Below are positions 45,426-55,629 of a DNA stretch of 64,000 nucleotides, one piece after another. This stretch comes from Colwellia sp. MB3u-45. GTDB taxonomy: Bacteria > Pseudomonadota > Gammaproteobacteria > Enterobacterales > Alteromonadaceae. The notes under the pieces were generated by a model that saw nothing but the letters and a program-made list of their open reading frames with translations, searched no databases and was not told the origin of the DNA. The stretch is from the NCBI RefSeq assembly GCF_014077005.1, contig NZ_JACGVC010000033.1:124001-188000 (forward strand), in the 5' to 3' direction. Every line of letters begins with the position of its first letter. Positions within the stretch are counted from its first letter, which is position 1. The translations under genes and the position numbers were made by a program.

Positions 45426-46883
45426 TTAAAAATAACCTTTCAAACTAGTGTAAAGCTTGCGATATGTTTGATATTGCGGCTGATAGTAAGTAGACATGGC
45501 ACTATCACTCTCAATAACTTTAGTGATCTTGCCTGGCTGACAAACACTTTGCGGTGACTCTTTTGATATGGCTATTCGTGCTAAGCGCGCAGCACCAAAA
45601 GCAGGACCCACTTCCCCCCCTTCCCGGTAGATCAGTGGCTGATTTAGTACACTTGCTAATATTTTTCCCCATAATTGACTTCGAGCACCACCGCCAATTA
45701 CCGACACTTGACCTATTTCAGTACCACCGTCCAACAACACTTGCTGTGCGTCGGCAAAAGCAAATGCAACGCCTTCTAAAACGGCACGCCCTAATGTGCT
45801 GCGCGTAGAATTATGTGATAAACCAAAAAATACACCTTTAGCATTAGGATTATTATGGGGCGTACGCTCACCAGATAAATAGGGTAAAAAAGTAACCGCA
45901 CAGGGTTTAGTAAAATCCTCAGTTTCCACTTCATCTAATAAAGCTTTTTCATTAGCGGCACCGGTCAGTTTAGTTACCCAACTTAAACAACTCGCTGCGC
46001 TAAGAATAACTGACATTTGATGCCAAGTTTCAGGAATACAATGACAGAAAGTATGAACTGCACCATCAGTATTCGACTGATAGTCTTTATTAGCGACAAA
46101 GAAAACGCCTGACGTGCCTAAAGACAAAAAGGCTTCGTTCGGATTAATCACACCAATACCGGCTGCTCCTGCGGCATTATCACCCGCACCCGCCGCTACC
46201 GGCACCTGCTTAACACCCCACTGCTTAGCCACGCTAGCACGCAATATTCCAGTAACTTCTGTGCCTTCAAATAATTCAGGCATATGAGACTTATCTAAAT
46301 CAGTTGCCGCTAGCATTTCATCTGACCACTGTCGATTTGCAACATCTAGCCATAGCGTGCCAGAGCTGTCTGACATATCTGAGGCATAATCACCGGTCAT
46401 TAATAGACGAAGGTAGTCTTTGGGTAAGAGAACTTTTTTGATTTTATCAAACAGATGAGGTTCATTTTTTTTCACCCATGCCAGTTTCGGTGCTGTAAAG
46501 CCAGGCATAGCGATGTTGCCGGTAATATCACGACTATTGGTTATTCTTTGCTCTATTTCAGCACATTCAGTATAACTACGACCATCATTCCATAAAATGG
46601 CTGGACGGATAATATTGTCATTATCATCGAGTAAGGTTGCACCGTGCATTTGCCCCGACAAGCCAATGGCCTTTACGTCAGAGAGTGCTTTACCATGCTC
46701 AGCTTTTAATTGAGCCATCGCAAAGTTTGTTGCCTGCCACCAATGTTTAGGGTCTTGCTCTGACCATAAGTTTTCTAGACGAGATATTGTTAATGAGGAC
46801 GAAGCTTGCCCGATAAGCTGCTCATCCTCTGCAAGTATAACAATTTTAACGCCAGAAGTTCCTAAATCGATTCCTAAATACAT
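45426..46883 (-). CDS. xylB: Xylulokinase
   Basis: A 485-residue FGGY-family sugar kinase. MYLGIDLGTSGVKIVIL at the N-terminus is the phosphate-1 motif, IGLSGQMHGATLLD is the xylulokinase-specific substrate motif, and GVFFGLSHNSTRSTLGRAVLEGVAFAF with VIGGGARSQLW are the FGGY signatures. It phosphorylates D-xylulose, the product of the arabinitol dehydrogenase encoded at 48241-49617. No xylose isomerase is in the window, so D-xylulose from a polyol is the likely source. A 228-base gap separates it from tal. Confidence 0.95.
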   Translation of the reverse strand: MYLGIDLGTSGVKIVILAEDEQLIGQASSSLTISRLENLWSEQDPKHWWQATNFAMAQLKAEHGKALSDVKAIGLSGQMHGATLLDDNDNIIRPAILWNDGRSYTECAEIEQRITNSRDITGNIAMPGFTAPKLAWVKKNEPHLFDKIKKVLLPKDYLRLLMTGDYASDMSDSSGTLWLDVANRQWSDEMLAATDLDKSHMPELFEGTEVTGILRASVAKQWGVKQVPVAAGAGDNAAGAAGIGVINPNEAFLSLGTSGVFFVANKDYQSNTDGAVHTFCHCIPETWHQMSVILSAASCLSWVTKLTGAANEKALLDEVETEDFTKPCAVTFLPYLSGERTPHNNPNAKGVFFGLSHNSTRSTLGRAVLEGVAFAFADAQQVLLDGGTEIGQVSVIGGGARSQLWGKILASVLNQPLIYREGGEVGPAFGAARLARIAISKESPQSVCQPGKITKVIESDSAMSTYYQPQYQTYRKLYTSLKGYF

Positions 46884-47136
46884 AAACCTATCTCTTTGTT
46901 TTATCGTTGTTTTTATTGTTGTCTTTTATAATGCAACTCTAATTGCTTTCCCTTTTAAGATAAAGGATTAGTTACCTTTAATCGTCAAACGGGGACGTTT
47001 TTATAAAATCAAAACGAATACTGCTGATAAGCATAGAAAACCAAAAAATTCTAAGCCTACAAAACGTGTCACATTGCCAAGGCAGCCGTTACTGCAATAA
47101 ATTAAATAAAATGACAAAAAACCTGTGAAGCTCTGC

Positions 47137-47814
47137 CTATACGTTATTGGCGATAACGCTAGGTTGTGCTTTATTTATTAAATAATGTTCAATTTCCTCA
47201 AGCGAAGTAAAAATACCATCAGCAATACTAAACTTAGGATCGGTAATGTCTTCAGGTATGACATAAGTCGTAATTGCTGCTGCTTTTCCTGAGATCATGC
47301 CAGTAACGCTATCCTCAATAATTATGCATTGCTCTTTGTTTGACTTTAGTTGTGTCATAGCGCTTAAATACACATCTGGATGGGGCTTTCCATACTTTTC
47401 GTTATCCGCACTACAAATCACGGTAAAAAAATCCCTAATCGACAAGTGATCTAGCACTGCATTAATGACGGGAACGCTAGAGGATGTTGCTAAACCAATG
47501 TTGAAATTATTTTTTTTCAAATAGTTCAGTAAGCTGTATAAACCGGCTTTAGCTTGTCCTTGCTCACGAATATGGCTAATTACCGAATGCATAATATTTT
47601 GTTGTAGCTCAATATTCGATATCGGCAGATCAAAACGTCGGCACCAAGTATCAGCTAAGTCGTCTAATTTTCGCCCCATAGTATAATTAATACAGTCATC
47701 TATAGTAATTTTGACCTTGTATTTACTAAGTTCTTCTATTTGCGCCTGACGCCAGAATGGTTCTGAGTCAATCAGTACACCGTCCATATCGAAAATAACA
47801 GTTTTTACATTCAT
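47137..47814 (-). CDS. HAD-family sugar phosphatase / beta-phosphoglucomutase-like
   Basis: A 225-residue HAD hydrolase with the nucleophile motif VIFDMDGVLIDSEPFW, the switch motif GLATSSSVPVI and the acidic motif CIIIEDSVTGMISGKAA. Length and sequence are near E. coli HxpB (YniC), a hexitol/2-deoxyglucose-6-phosphate phosphatase; beta-phosphoglucomutase is the other possibility. It is on the same strand as and between the xylB and dalD genes. It may clear toxic sugar or polyol phosphates formed by side reactions. Specificity is not decidable from sequence. Confidence 0.85.
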   Translation of the reverse strand: MNVKTVIFDMDGVLIDSEPFWRQAQIEELSKYKVKITIDDCINYTMGRKLDDLADTWCRRFDLPISNIELQQNIMHSVISHIREQGQAKAGLYSLLNYLKKNNFNIGLATSSSVPVINAVLDHLSIRDFFTVICSADNEKYGKPHPDVYLSAMTQLKSNKEQCIIIEDSVTGMISGKAAAITTYVIPEDITDPKFSIADGIFTSLEEIEHYLINKAQPSVIANNV

Positions 47815-47841
47815 AAATTAATATCCATAAAATTTGTACCA

Positions 47842-48093
47842 TCATATATAGTGAGCCAAACCCGTTACTAAAACGCAATTAAGCATGTGGATTACTATTT
47901 TTTTGATTTCAGGAACTACCGCAAGAATTATAATAATTCCTTTTACAAGCTTTTGCAGATAACCAAAAATATTCATTAACGTTGAAATAATAGCTAAAAT
48001 TAAAACTCCAACCCTGCTATTAAATAAAGCCCTGCGCCCTAAAGTTAAACTTGCAGCACCCATAGCAATCAGCCCACAAGTCATAACAATCAC
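47842..48093 (-). pseudogene. Remnant of a sugar ABC transporter permease (RbsC type)
   Basis: The 83-codon frame reads MGAASLTLGRRALFNSRVGV, LILAIISTLMNIFGY and LVKGIIIILAVVPEIKK. This is the C-terminal end of an RbsC/XylH-like permease, where the loop GGTSLTGGRGS and the last helix with QxxVKGxxIxLAV are well conserved. Compared with the family about four residues are missing before LVKGI, and everything upstream (some 230 residues) is gone or frame-shifted; the upstream 147 bases show no further pieces. So the gene is a dead fragment. It lies between the sugar phosphatase and dalD genes and suggests that the locus once had a ribose-type importer. Confidence 0.75.
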
Positions 48094-48240
48094 TAATATA
48101 AAAGGAGGACAGCACTGCGTTTAACTATTTTAACAACACCTGTAGCTGTTATAAATCTGCTAACTTAGTACTGTACAATCAATAGGTTGAGAGACTAAGC
48201 TTAGTTTCATTTCGCTTAATATGCTGTAGTTCAACTAGCC

Positions 48241-49617
48241 CTAATGATTTATTTTTAAATATAATTCATTAATTTTATCTCGCAACATGATCTCAAATTC
48301 AGCTTTCTCAGCAAGCTTGCCAAAAAGCATGCTGTTCTGAGAGTAAACTTTAATAGGATCGTCACTTGCGTACATATTAGTCACTAATTGCTTATCGATA
48401 ATGCCATCTTGGTATTGATAAGGTAGCGCACCTTCATGCCATTTCTTTAAGAAAATAAAGAATAATGCCGGTAACATTGCGGTTGCTTCAGGCGATTTAT
48501 TATTTTGATAACAGTCAATTAGTGTCGGTGTAATCATTGCTGGTATTTTAGAAAAACCATCCGCCGCAACCCGTTGATTCGTATCTTTGATATTAATATT
48601 CGCAAAACGTTCAAGCACAATATCACGGTAGCTAAACAAATCTATTTCATTACTATTTAAACTTGGAATAACATCTTCAGTGATATAATCAAAGGCCATA
48701 TTATAAATAAAATCGATAGCAACACTTTCATATATAAAGGATTTACCTAATAATGTTCCTGCCCATGCGATGCAGCTGTGCGAGGCATTTAAAATCCGAA
48801 TCTTAGCTTCTTCATAAGGCACAACAGATTCAACCACTTCTACCCCTACTGAAGCTAAATTAGGCCATGGTGTAATAAAGTTATCTTCAATCACCCATTG
48901 TATATATGACTCCGCCATCACAGGCGCATTGTCATCTATACCGGTTTTTTCTTTAATACGTTGTGGCAAATCTTCAGTTGGCCGTGGCGTTATGCGGTCA
49001 ACCATAGTGTTTGGACAAGTTATGTTATCACCGAGCCAAGTTAGTAATGTCTCGTCTTTTTGTAATTGTAAAAACTCCACTAATCCATTATAAAAACGCT
49101 GGCCATTATGGCGTAAATTATCACAATTTAATAAGGTCACAGGGCCATGATTACCTAGCATTCTTTTACGAAGAATACTGGCCACTACACCGTAAATGGT
49201 TTTTGTATCACCAGACAAGTCAGCTTTAACCGCCTCGTTTGATTGATCGAGTTTATTATTGGTATCTAAATAATATCCCGCTTCAGTGACAGTAAAAGAA
49301 ATCACTTTAGTTGCCGCTAAAGCCCCAACAGTAATTAACGGTGCCAAGTCTTCCTGCCACGGAACTATATTTTTTATTGAGGTGATTTTTTCGTACTTAC
49401 TTTCGCCTTGCGGTGAGATAGTTTCAAGTACATATTCCCCTTGTTGTTCGCGAAGGCACTTTGCTATGGCTTCATCTTCGCCGCGCATATTACCAGCGGT
49501 AATAGACCACGTATTATCACCTGCTTCTATAAGCTTGTGCATATACCAAGCTTGGTGAGAACGGTGGAATGCCCCTAAACCAATGTGTAGCCATGTGTAA
49601 CTATGTGAATTACTCAA
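48241..49617 (-). CDS. dalD: D-arabinitol 4-dehydrogenase
   Basis: A 458-residue long-chain polyol dehydrogenase. The NAD-binding LHIGLGAFHRSHQAWY starts at residue 10, then VTEAGYYLDTN, LLNCDNLRHNGQRFY, VDRITPRPTEDLP and the catalytic KIRILNASHSCIAWAG with the Lys/Asn/His triad of the mannitol dehydrogenase family. Length and sequence are nearest to Klebsiella DalD by eye, which makes D-xylulose from D-arabinitol; mannitol or sorbitol use is possible. The start is TTG at 49617 with AAAGG eight bases upstream, since no in-frame ATG exists nearby. It is divergent to the SorC-type regulator and upstream of the xylB-tal-tkt-pgi chain. Confidence 0.9.
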   Translation of the reverse strand: MSNSHSYTWLHIGLGAFHRSHQAWYMHKLIEAGDNTWSITAGNMRGEDEAIAKCLREQQGEYVLETISPQGESKYEKITSIKNIVPWQEDLAPLITVGALAATKVISFTVTEAGYYLDTNNKLDQSNEAVKADLSGDTKTIYGVVASILRKRMLGNHGPVTLLNCDNLRHNGQRFYNGLVEFLQLQKDETLLTWLGDNITCPNTMVDRITPRPTEDLPQRIKEKTGIDDNAPVMAESYIQWVIEDNFITPWPNLASVGVEVVESVVPYEEAKIRILNASHSCIAWAGTLLGKSFIYESVAIDFIYNMAFDYITEDVIPSLNSNEIDLFSYRDIVLERFANINIKDTNQRVAADGFSKIPAMITPTLIDCYQNNKSPEATAMLPALFFIFLKKWHEGALPYQYQDGIIDKQLVTNMYASDDPIKVYSQNSMLFGKLAEKAEFEIMLRDKINELYLKINH

Positions 49618-50112
49618 ACCATTAACCTTTAATAGACATTTCGTTGAGAGGTACTATATTCCAAGATCGAATAAATGTCCATAGCCTGAGCAATTATTTG
49701 AATACAATCAAAAGATTTTTATTTAAAATAATATCTACAGGTAAATAACCTACTTTATATTGATGCCCATACTGTTTATTCATGCTTGATTAACACCATA
49801 TTAAAGTGGACAAAAACATGAATTTAAACATTAGTTTTTAATGCGAACCTTAGGTCTGGTCCCTAAAACTGGCTTAAACAACGATAGAACCCTGCTTACC
49901 TATCGGCCAATAAATCAATAATAATTCGTTAACGATCCTATGCTACTGTATGACCTAAAGTGTTAATTTTTAATATATTATTAAATAGACGAATACTTGA
50001 TACATTAGTACAATAGTCAGGCTGTTCTTTGATAAACCCCTACATTGAATGGTTAAGTATCGTATTTCGATTACGTTAATCAAGGCTAAAAATTTACACA
50101 AAGAGATTACTA
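49618..50112. promoter_or_regulatory. Divergent control region of dalD and the SorC-type regulator
   Basis: About 495 bases between divergent starts, AT-rich, with no gene. It should hold the promoters of both and the regulator's binding site. I could not define an operator sequence; TTAATATATTATTAA at 49971-49985 is a short AT palindrome near the middle of the promoter-like stretch. Confidence 0.45.
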
Positions 50113-51060
50113 ATGACAGTAGATTATAAACATGACAACCTCGTTAGAGCTGCTTGGCTATATTATGTATTGGGTAAGAATCAAAGTGAGATAGCTACTA
50201 TCCTAGGTGTTTCTAGACCTTCAGTACAGCGTATGATTGCTTCTGCGAATGATAAAGGTTTAGTGTCAGTTGATATTAAACACCCGGTCTCTGTTTGCCT
50301 TGAATATGAATTATTGATTAGTAAAAAATATGACTTATCACTTTGCCGTATCGTGCCTTATGCACAAGACAGCAAATCTGATCATAAAAGCTTAGTTTCT
50401 TACGGGGCTTCCCAAGTTATTTCTAGATATATAAAACAAGAAAAATCATTAAACATAGGCATTGGCTCTGGCTTAACGTTAAAACGCTCTATTAACTATC
50501 TTGAGAAACTTAACCAGCCGCAACATAAATGTATCGCTTTAATTAGCCAAATGAATTTCGAAGGTTTATGTAATTATTATGATGATGTGCCGCTGTTGTT
50601 TGCAGATAAAATTAAAGCTGGTTATTATCAACTGCCTGCTCCTTTTTACTCTAAGAATGCAGAGAATCACAAAATGTGGTGCAACACCGACCTATATCAA
50701 GAGCTGGCAGTAAAAGCGAGTAATGCTGATGTTATCTTTATCGGTATTGGCTCCATTGGTGATTCAAGCCCTATCGTATCTAATGGTTTTATTACTAATA
50801 ATGAATCTGAAGCCTTGCAAAAGAAAGGGGCTGTAGGTGAAATTTTAGGTCGTTTCTTTGACTGCCACGGAAAAGTTATCAAGCACGCAATCAATGAACG
50901 CGTGACCAGTTACGATCTTAGAAAAAGTAAAAAAGCGAAAATAATAGGAATTGCCTCAGGAGAAGATAAACAAGCGGCAATATTAGCCTCATTAGAGGGA
51001 AAATGGATTAATGGTTTAGTCACTGATGAACAAACCGCCAGATGGTTACTTACTCAGTAG
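50113..51060 (+). CDS. SorC-family sugar-binding transcriptional regulator
   Basis: A 315-residue protein. The N-terminal helix-turn-helix is YYVLGKNQSEIATILGVSRPSVQRMIASA at about residues 17-45, and the remainder is the SorC sugar-binding domain with GIGSGLTLKRSINYLEKL, DVIFIGIGSIGDSSPI and the closing WINGLVTDEQTARWLL. Members sense phosphorylated or free sugars and control polyol genes (for example sorbitol or arabinitol use). It is divergent to dalD and convergent with the ABC importer genes, so it is the likely regulator of the whole locus. An AGAG-type ribosome site precedes the ATG. Confidence 0.92.
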   Translation: MTVDYKHDNLVRAAWLYYVLGKNQSEIATILGVSRPSVQRMIASANDKGLVSVDIKHPVSVCLEYELLISKKYDLSLCRIVPYAQDSKSDHKSLVSYGASQVISRYIKQEKSLNIGIGSGLTLKRSINYLEKLNQPQHKCIALISQMNFEGLCNYYDDVPLLFADKIKAGYYQLPAPFYSKNAENHKMWCNTDLYQELAVKASNADVIFIGIGSIGDSSPIVSNGFITNNESEALQKKGAVGEILGRFFDCHGKVIKHAINERVTSYDLRKSKKAKIIGIASGEDKQAAILASLEGKWINGLVTDEQTARWLLTQ

Positions 51061-51298
51061 GTTAAGCTATAAATACCCACAAAAAATCTATAGATTAATG
51101 TGTTTCGAAGATCATTTATAATCGAATACCGGCAGGATTTTCGTTAAATGCAGAGTCGAACACGTTAATATTCATATCAAAAGCCCAAGCTATCAATCCC
51201 CTGCCGTTTCGCTTGTCTCATGCTTTTAACCCTCCATCAATCTAGATGAAAGCAATTTTAAGCTCAGTTGGCTAGTAAAGTAATCTTGCTGATAGATA

Positions 51299-51330
51299 TG
51301 ATACTTTGTGCCCTTACGCACAAAGTATCA
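51299..51330. terminator. Perfect 13-bp hairpin between the regulator and the importer operon
   Basis: TGATACTTTGTGC (51299-51311) pairs with GCACAAAGTATCA (51318-51330) around CCTTAC. The genes on both sides converge on it, so it can end both transcripts. T-runs are weak. Confidence 0.75.
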
Positions 51331-51368
51331 TTAGTTACAAACATGATAGAGGGATTAGCCTCAACATA

Positions 51369-52373
51369 TTATTGAGACAAAGTAAGACCTGCGGCATCAA
51401 AATGTAGCATCTTGTTTTCTACGGCACTTAAATAAATATTGTCGCCATAAACATAAGGGCAATCGCCACCGGCTTTTACGGTAAAGGTGGCTTTACCTTC
51501 AACATGCACATGTAAAAAAGTTTCAGAGCCAAGATGTTCGATAACCCCTACTTTTCCAGGCCAGGTACCTGACGTTGTTGATATAGTAATATGCTCAGGC
51601 CTTATGCCTAAGCAACAAGTGGCATCGGTAGCCGTTGGCTCAATATCTATAAAGTTCATTTTTGGTGAGCCAATAAAACCCGCCACAAATTTATTCACTG
51701 GCGTGTTGTAAAGCTCAAGTGGGCTGCCCACTTGCTCTATGATGCCGGCATTAAATACCGCAATACGATCGGCCATTGTCATGGCTTCTACCTGATCATG
51801 GGTAACATAAATCATGGTAGTGGCGAGGGTTTTATGCAGCTCAGAAATCTCTAAACGCATATTGACCCGCAAAGACGCATCTAAATTAGATAAGGGCTCA
51901 TCGAATAAAAAAGCAGAAGGCTGACGCACGATGGCACGACCAATAGCAACACGTTGGCGTTGACCGCCAGATAATTGCCCGGGTTTACGGTCAAGGTAAT
52001 CAGATAAGTTTAATGTTTTGGTGACACTTGCTATTTTTTTCTCAATCTCTGCTTTGCTAACTTTCGCACGCTTTAAGGGAAAAGCGATATTGTTGCGCAC
52101 CGACATATGCGGGTACAAAGCATAAGATTGAAACACCATAGCTAGCCCTCTTTTAGCCGGTGGGGTATCAGTCGCATCTTGGCCATCAATTTCTATGTTG
52201 CCGCTGGTGGTGTCTTCTAAGCCCGCAATCATTCTTAATAAGGTGGATTTGCCACAGCCTGACGGCCCCACAAAGACAATAAACTCACCATCTTTAATGG
52301 CTAAATCAATCGGTTTAATGACGCTAACATCACCAAAATCTTTTGTTACTTGTTTTAAATTAATACTGCCCAT
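51369..52373 (-). CDS. ABC transporter ATP-binding protein (MalK/SmoK-like)
   Basis: A 334-residue ATPase. Walker A is GPSGCGKST at residues 37-45, the signature is [14 protein letters not shown], Walker B is [12 protein letters not shown], and an H-loop follows in [15 protein letters not shown]. The C-terminal OB-type domain from about residue 240 is typical of sugar importers of the MalK group and can receive regulatory input. It energises the importer encoded by the two permease genes just upstream and is last in the operon. Gap to the preceding permease gene: 11 bases. Confidence 0.94.
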   Translation of the reverse strand: MGSINLKQVTKDFGDVSVIKPIDLAIKDGEFIVFVGPSGCGKSTLLRMIAGLEDTTSGNIEIDGQDATDTPPAKRGLAMVFQSYALYPHMSVRNNIAFPLKRAKVSKAEIEKKIASVTKTLNLSDYLDRKPGQLSGGQRQRVAIGRAIVRQPSAFLFDEPLSNLDASLRVNMRLEISELHKTLATTMIYVTHDQVEAMTMADRIAVFNAGIIEQVGSPLELYNTPVNKFVAGFIGSPKMNFIDIEPTATDATCCLGIRPEHITISTTSGTWPGKVGVIEHLGSETFLHVHVEGKATFTVKAGGDCPYVYGDNIYLSAVENKMLHFDAAGLTLSQ

Positions 52374-52384
52374 TTTGAAATTTC

Positions 52385-53215
52385 CTATTTAACGGCGCCG
52401 AAACTTAATCCACGCACTAATTGTTTTTGACTAAACCAACCCAAAATCAGGATCGGCACTATCGCCATCATTGACGCGGCAGACAACTTGGCATAAAACA
52501 AACCTTCAGGGCTTGAATAGCTAGCAATAAAGGCGGTTAATGGTGCGGCGTCGGCGGCGGTTAAAATCAGCGTCCAAAAGGCTTCGTTCCACGCTAAAAT
52601 GACCGTTAACAATAATGTTGATGCGATACCCGGTAACGCGATAGGTAAAAGTACATACCAAATTTCCTCAGCAATATTGGCCCCATCCATGCGCGATGCT
52701 TCAAGCACTTCACTGGGGATTTCTCTGAAATAGGTGTAGAGCATCCACACCATGATAGGTAAGTTAATTAAGGTCATCACAATCACCAAACCTACTTTAG
52801 TATCGAGTAAACCAAAATCACGAAACAACAAGTAAATGGGAATAAGCACACCCACCGGCGGTAACATTTTGGTTGAAAGCATCCACATTAATAAATGTTT
52901 AGTGCGTTTCGTTTGTACAAATGCCATGGACCAAGCCGCAGGGATAGCAATGAGTAGCCCTAAAATACTTGAGCCCAGTGAAATCACGATAGAATTCCAA
53001 AAGTGGTTAAAGTAAGGCGATCGGGCTAATACCTCTTCATAATTCTCCAGCGTCCAGTCAAACATAAATAAACTTGGGCTAGCAGAGATAGCTTCCGCTT
53101 CTGTTTTAAAGCTAGTGATCAAGGTCCATAATATGGGGAAAAATATTAAGCTACTGATCGTCCAAGCTAAAAAGGTATAAATAATTTTTGATCTATGACT
53201 ATTTTTTATCGACAT
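52385..53215 (-). CDS. Carbohydrate ABC transporter permease (MalG/SmoG-like)
   Basis: A 276-residue permease with six membrane segments. The EAA loop that docks on the ATPase is [27 protein letters not shown] at about residues 182-208. It forms the inner-membrane channel with the neighbouring MalF-type subunit. Only three bases separate the two permease genes. By partner set and context it probably moves polyols such as arabinitol, mannitol or sorbitol. Confidence 0.93.
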   Translation of the reverse strand: MSIKNSHRSKIIYTFLAWTISSLIFFPILWTLITSFKTEAEAISASPSLFMFDWTLENYEEVLARSPYFNHFWNSIVISLGSSILGLLIAIPAAWSMAFVQTKRTKHLLMWMLSTKMLPPVGVLIPIYLLFRDFGLLDTKVGLVIVMTLINLPIMVWMLYTYFREIPSEVLEASRMDGANIAEEIWYVLLPIALPGIASTLLLTVILAWNEAFWTLILTAADAAPLTAFIASYSSPEGLFYAKLSAASMMAIVPILILGWFSQKQLVRGLSFGAVK

Positions 53216-53218
53216 TGC

Positions 53219-54091
53219 TTAATCCTCCAAGTTCTTACCAATTAATCGCATTAAGAAAATAGCAACTATATTGGCGATAATAACAGCAACAATGCCGCCT
53301 GCTGAGCCACCACCGACGTCAAATTGTAATAATGATTGGGTGTAAATCAGATAGGTGATATTGGTTGATTCATAGCCTGGACCACCGCTGGTGGTGACTA
53401 ATATCTCGGCGAAAATTGACAGTAAGAAGATGGTTTCAATTAAAATTACCGCGGTAATAGCGCGCGATAAGTGCGGCAAAACGATGTAATAAAACTTACT
53501 GAAGGGACCCGCACCATCTAAATCGGCGGCGTCAAGTTGCTCTCGATCTAATGATTGAATTGACGTCAGTAATATCAGCGCGGCAAACGGTAACCACTGC
53601 CACGAGACAATAATAATGATGGACAATAAGGGTATTTGAGCAAAGAAATCAATCGGCGACATGCCAAGCCAAGTCGCAAAATGTGCAAATAAACCATTCA
53701 CCGGGTTCATCAGCATATTTTTCCACACTAAGGCAGACACCGTCGGCATAACAAAGAAGGGCGCTAAGACCATAATACGGACGTAGTTACGACCCCAAAT
53801 AGCTTGGTCGAGCAAAATAGCTAAACCAATACCACCGCCCAGGGTGATCAGTAAAACACCCCCCACCAGTAATATTGTATTGAAAAATGAGGCAAAAAAT
53901 GCCGGATCGGTCAGGAAAAATTCATAGTTTAAAAAACCAATGAAGGCATTATTGCCCGGGGTAAGTAGATTGTAATCTAAAAATGAAAAATACAATGTCA
54001 TGCATAGCGGTACCAACATCCAAGCCAACAGTAAAACAACTGAAGGAAATAACATTAACCGAGCGAGTGTTCTTGAATTTGAAGTCGCCAA
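53219..54091 (-). CDS. Sugar ABC transporter permease (MalF/SmoF-like)
   Basis: A 290-residue permease with six membrane segments and the EAA-type loop LDAADLDGAGPFSKFYYIVLPHLSRAI at about residues 184-210. An N-terminal segment ARLMLFPSVVLLLAWMLVP begins helix 1, as in the MtlF/SmoF group. It pairs with the 276-residue subunit downstream. It follows the binding-protein gene by 68 bases. Confidence 0.93.
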   Translation of the reverse strand: MATSNSRTLARLMLFPSVVLLLAWMLVPLCMTLYFSFLDYNLLTPGNNAFIGFLNYEFFLTDPAFFASFFNTILLVGGVLLITLGGGIGLAILLDQAIWGRNYVRIMVLAPFFVMPTVSALVWKNMLMNPVNGLFAHFATWLGMSPIDFFAQIPLLSIIIIVSWQWLPFAALILLTSIQSLDREQLDAADLDGAGPFSKFYYIVLPHLSRAITAVILIETIFLLSIFAEILVTTSGGPGYESTNITYLIYTQSLLQFDVGGGSAGGIVAVIIANIVAIFLMRLIGKNLED

Positions 54092-54159
54092 CAGTAAAAC
54101 CTCTTATAAGTAAAGCTTAGGGCAAGCACTTACGTGCTTGCCCACCAATAACTAATGAA

Positions 54160-55470
54160 CTATTTTGGATAACGCGCTTTGCGCATTGTACGCTCTACTA
54201 AACGCTGAGAGGCTTTTAACGCTTCCTTCACCGTCATGTTGCCGGTCAGTGCCGCCGCAAATTGTTGTCCAACTGCCGTGCCGATACCTTGAAACTCAGG
54301 GATAGCCACAAATTGCACACCCACATAAGGAACAGGTTTAACGGTTGGGTTAACAGGATCAGCCGATTGGATAGAATCTAAGGTGATTTGTGCAAAAGGT
54401 GCCGCACTGAGGTATTTAGGATTATTGTAAAGTGACGTTCTAGTACCCGGTGGTACTTTTGCCCAGCCTTTGTTTTTAGCCACTAAAGCTGAATATTCTT
54501 TAGACGTTGCCCAACTGATAAATTTCATCGCCGCGTCAGATCTCTTACTACTTGAAGGAATCGCTAATGTCCAAGCCCACAACCAGTTTCCGCGTTTGCC
54601 TAAACCTTTATCCGGGGCTAAAGCAAAGCCGACCTTGTCTGCTACGGCAGAATCTTTTTCGTTAGTCACAAATGAACCTGCCACCGTGGCATCAATCCAC
54701 ATACCGCATTTACCGGTTTGGAATAAGGCTAAGTTTTCATTAAAACCATTAGCGGATGCGCCCGGAGGACCAGACTCTGCCATCACATCTACATAGTATT
54801 GCAAGGTGTCATGCCATGCTTGGGTGTCAAATTGTGGTTGCCAGTTTTCGTCAAACCAACGCGCACCAAAGGAGTTAGACATAGCCGTTATTAGGGCCAT
54901 ATTATCACCCCAACCGGCTTTACCCCGTAAACAAATACCATAAACACCGGCTTCTTTGTCTGTCATGGCTTTAGCTGCTTGACGAATAAAGCCCCAACTT
55001 GGCTTTTTAGGCATTTCAAGTCCCGCTTTTGCAATCAAGTCGGTGCGATACATCACCATCGAACTTTCACCATAAAATGGGGCGGCAAAAAGCTTTTCGT
55101 CTACGGTTAAGCCACTTCTTATCGCGGGTAATAAATCATCAACATCATAGCTGGCGCCTAGGTTATCAAGTTCAGTTAACCAACCTTGTTTGCCCCAAAT
55201 TGGCACTTCATATGTGCCTATGGTCATCACGTCGTATTGCCCACCACCGGTGGCCACATCAGTCGTGACACGTTGACGAAGGATATTCTCTTCTAAAGTC
55301 ACCCACTTTAAGGCGATATCAGGGTTTTGGCGGGTGAAGTCATTGCTGAGTTCTTTCATGGTGATCATGTCACCATTGTTAACTGTGGCGATGGTGATCG
55401 TCTCTTTTGCGGCGACTGCGGCACTCATGGTCATCACGCCACAAGCTAGCATCATTAATTTATTTTTCAT
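54160..55470 (-). CDS. ABC transporter sugar/polyol-binding protein (SmoE-like)
   Basis: A 436-residue periplasmic binding protein. The signal peptide spans residues 1-20 (ending AAVAAKE). Type-1 extracellular solute-binding features include TIATVNNGDMITMKELSNDF, YDVMTIGTYEVPIWGKQGWL and the GKCGMWIDATVAGSF and LWAWTLAIPSSSKRSDAAMKF segments. In the mannitol/sorbitol-binding group (SmoE, MtlE) these segments are very similar. It is the first gene of the four-gene importer operon and should set its specificity; dalD and xylB point to D-arabinitol or a related polyol. Confidence 0.92.
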   Translation of the reverse strand: MKNKLMMLACGVMTMSAAVAAKETITIATVNNGDMITMKELSNDFTRQNPDIALKWVTLEENILRQRVTTDVATGGGQYDVMTIGTYEVPIWGKQGWLTELDNLGASYDVDDLLPAIRSGLTVDEKLFAAPFYGESSMVMYRTDLIAKAGLEMPKKPSWGFIRQAAKAMTDKEAGVYGICLRGKAGWGDNMALITAMSNSFGARWFDENWQPQFDTQAWHDTLQYYVDVMAESGPPGASANGFNENLALFQTGKCGMWIDATVAGSFVTNEKDSAVADKVGFALAPDKGLGKRGNWLWAWTLAIPSSSKRSDAAMKFISWATSKEYSALVAKNKGWAKVPPGTRTSLYNNPKYLSAAPFAQITLDSIQSADPVNPTVKPVPYVGVQFVAIPEFQGIGTAVGQQFAAALTGNMTVKEALKASQRLVERTMRKARYPK

Positions 55471-55629
55471 CAGGTGTTCCCCATATTCAACGTTAATGTC
55501 TCACCTAAGGTGTTAGATGAGACTTTTATTATCATTATAATTGTAAGTTATCAAAGTCTATAAAAAGTAAAATAGACTTGCCATACTCCTTGGGTCTAGG
55601 CCCAGTTGCACACGGCCATATTAGATATC

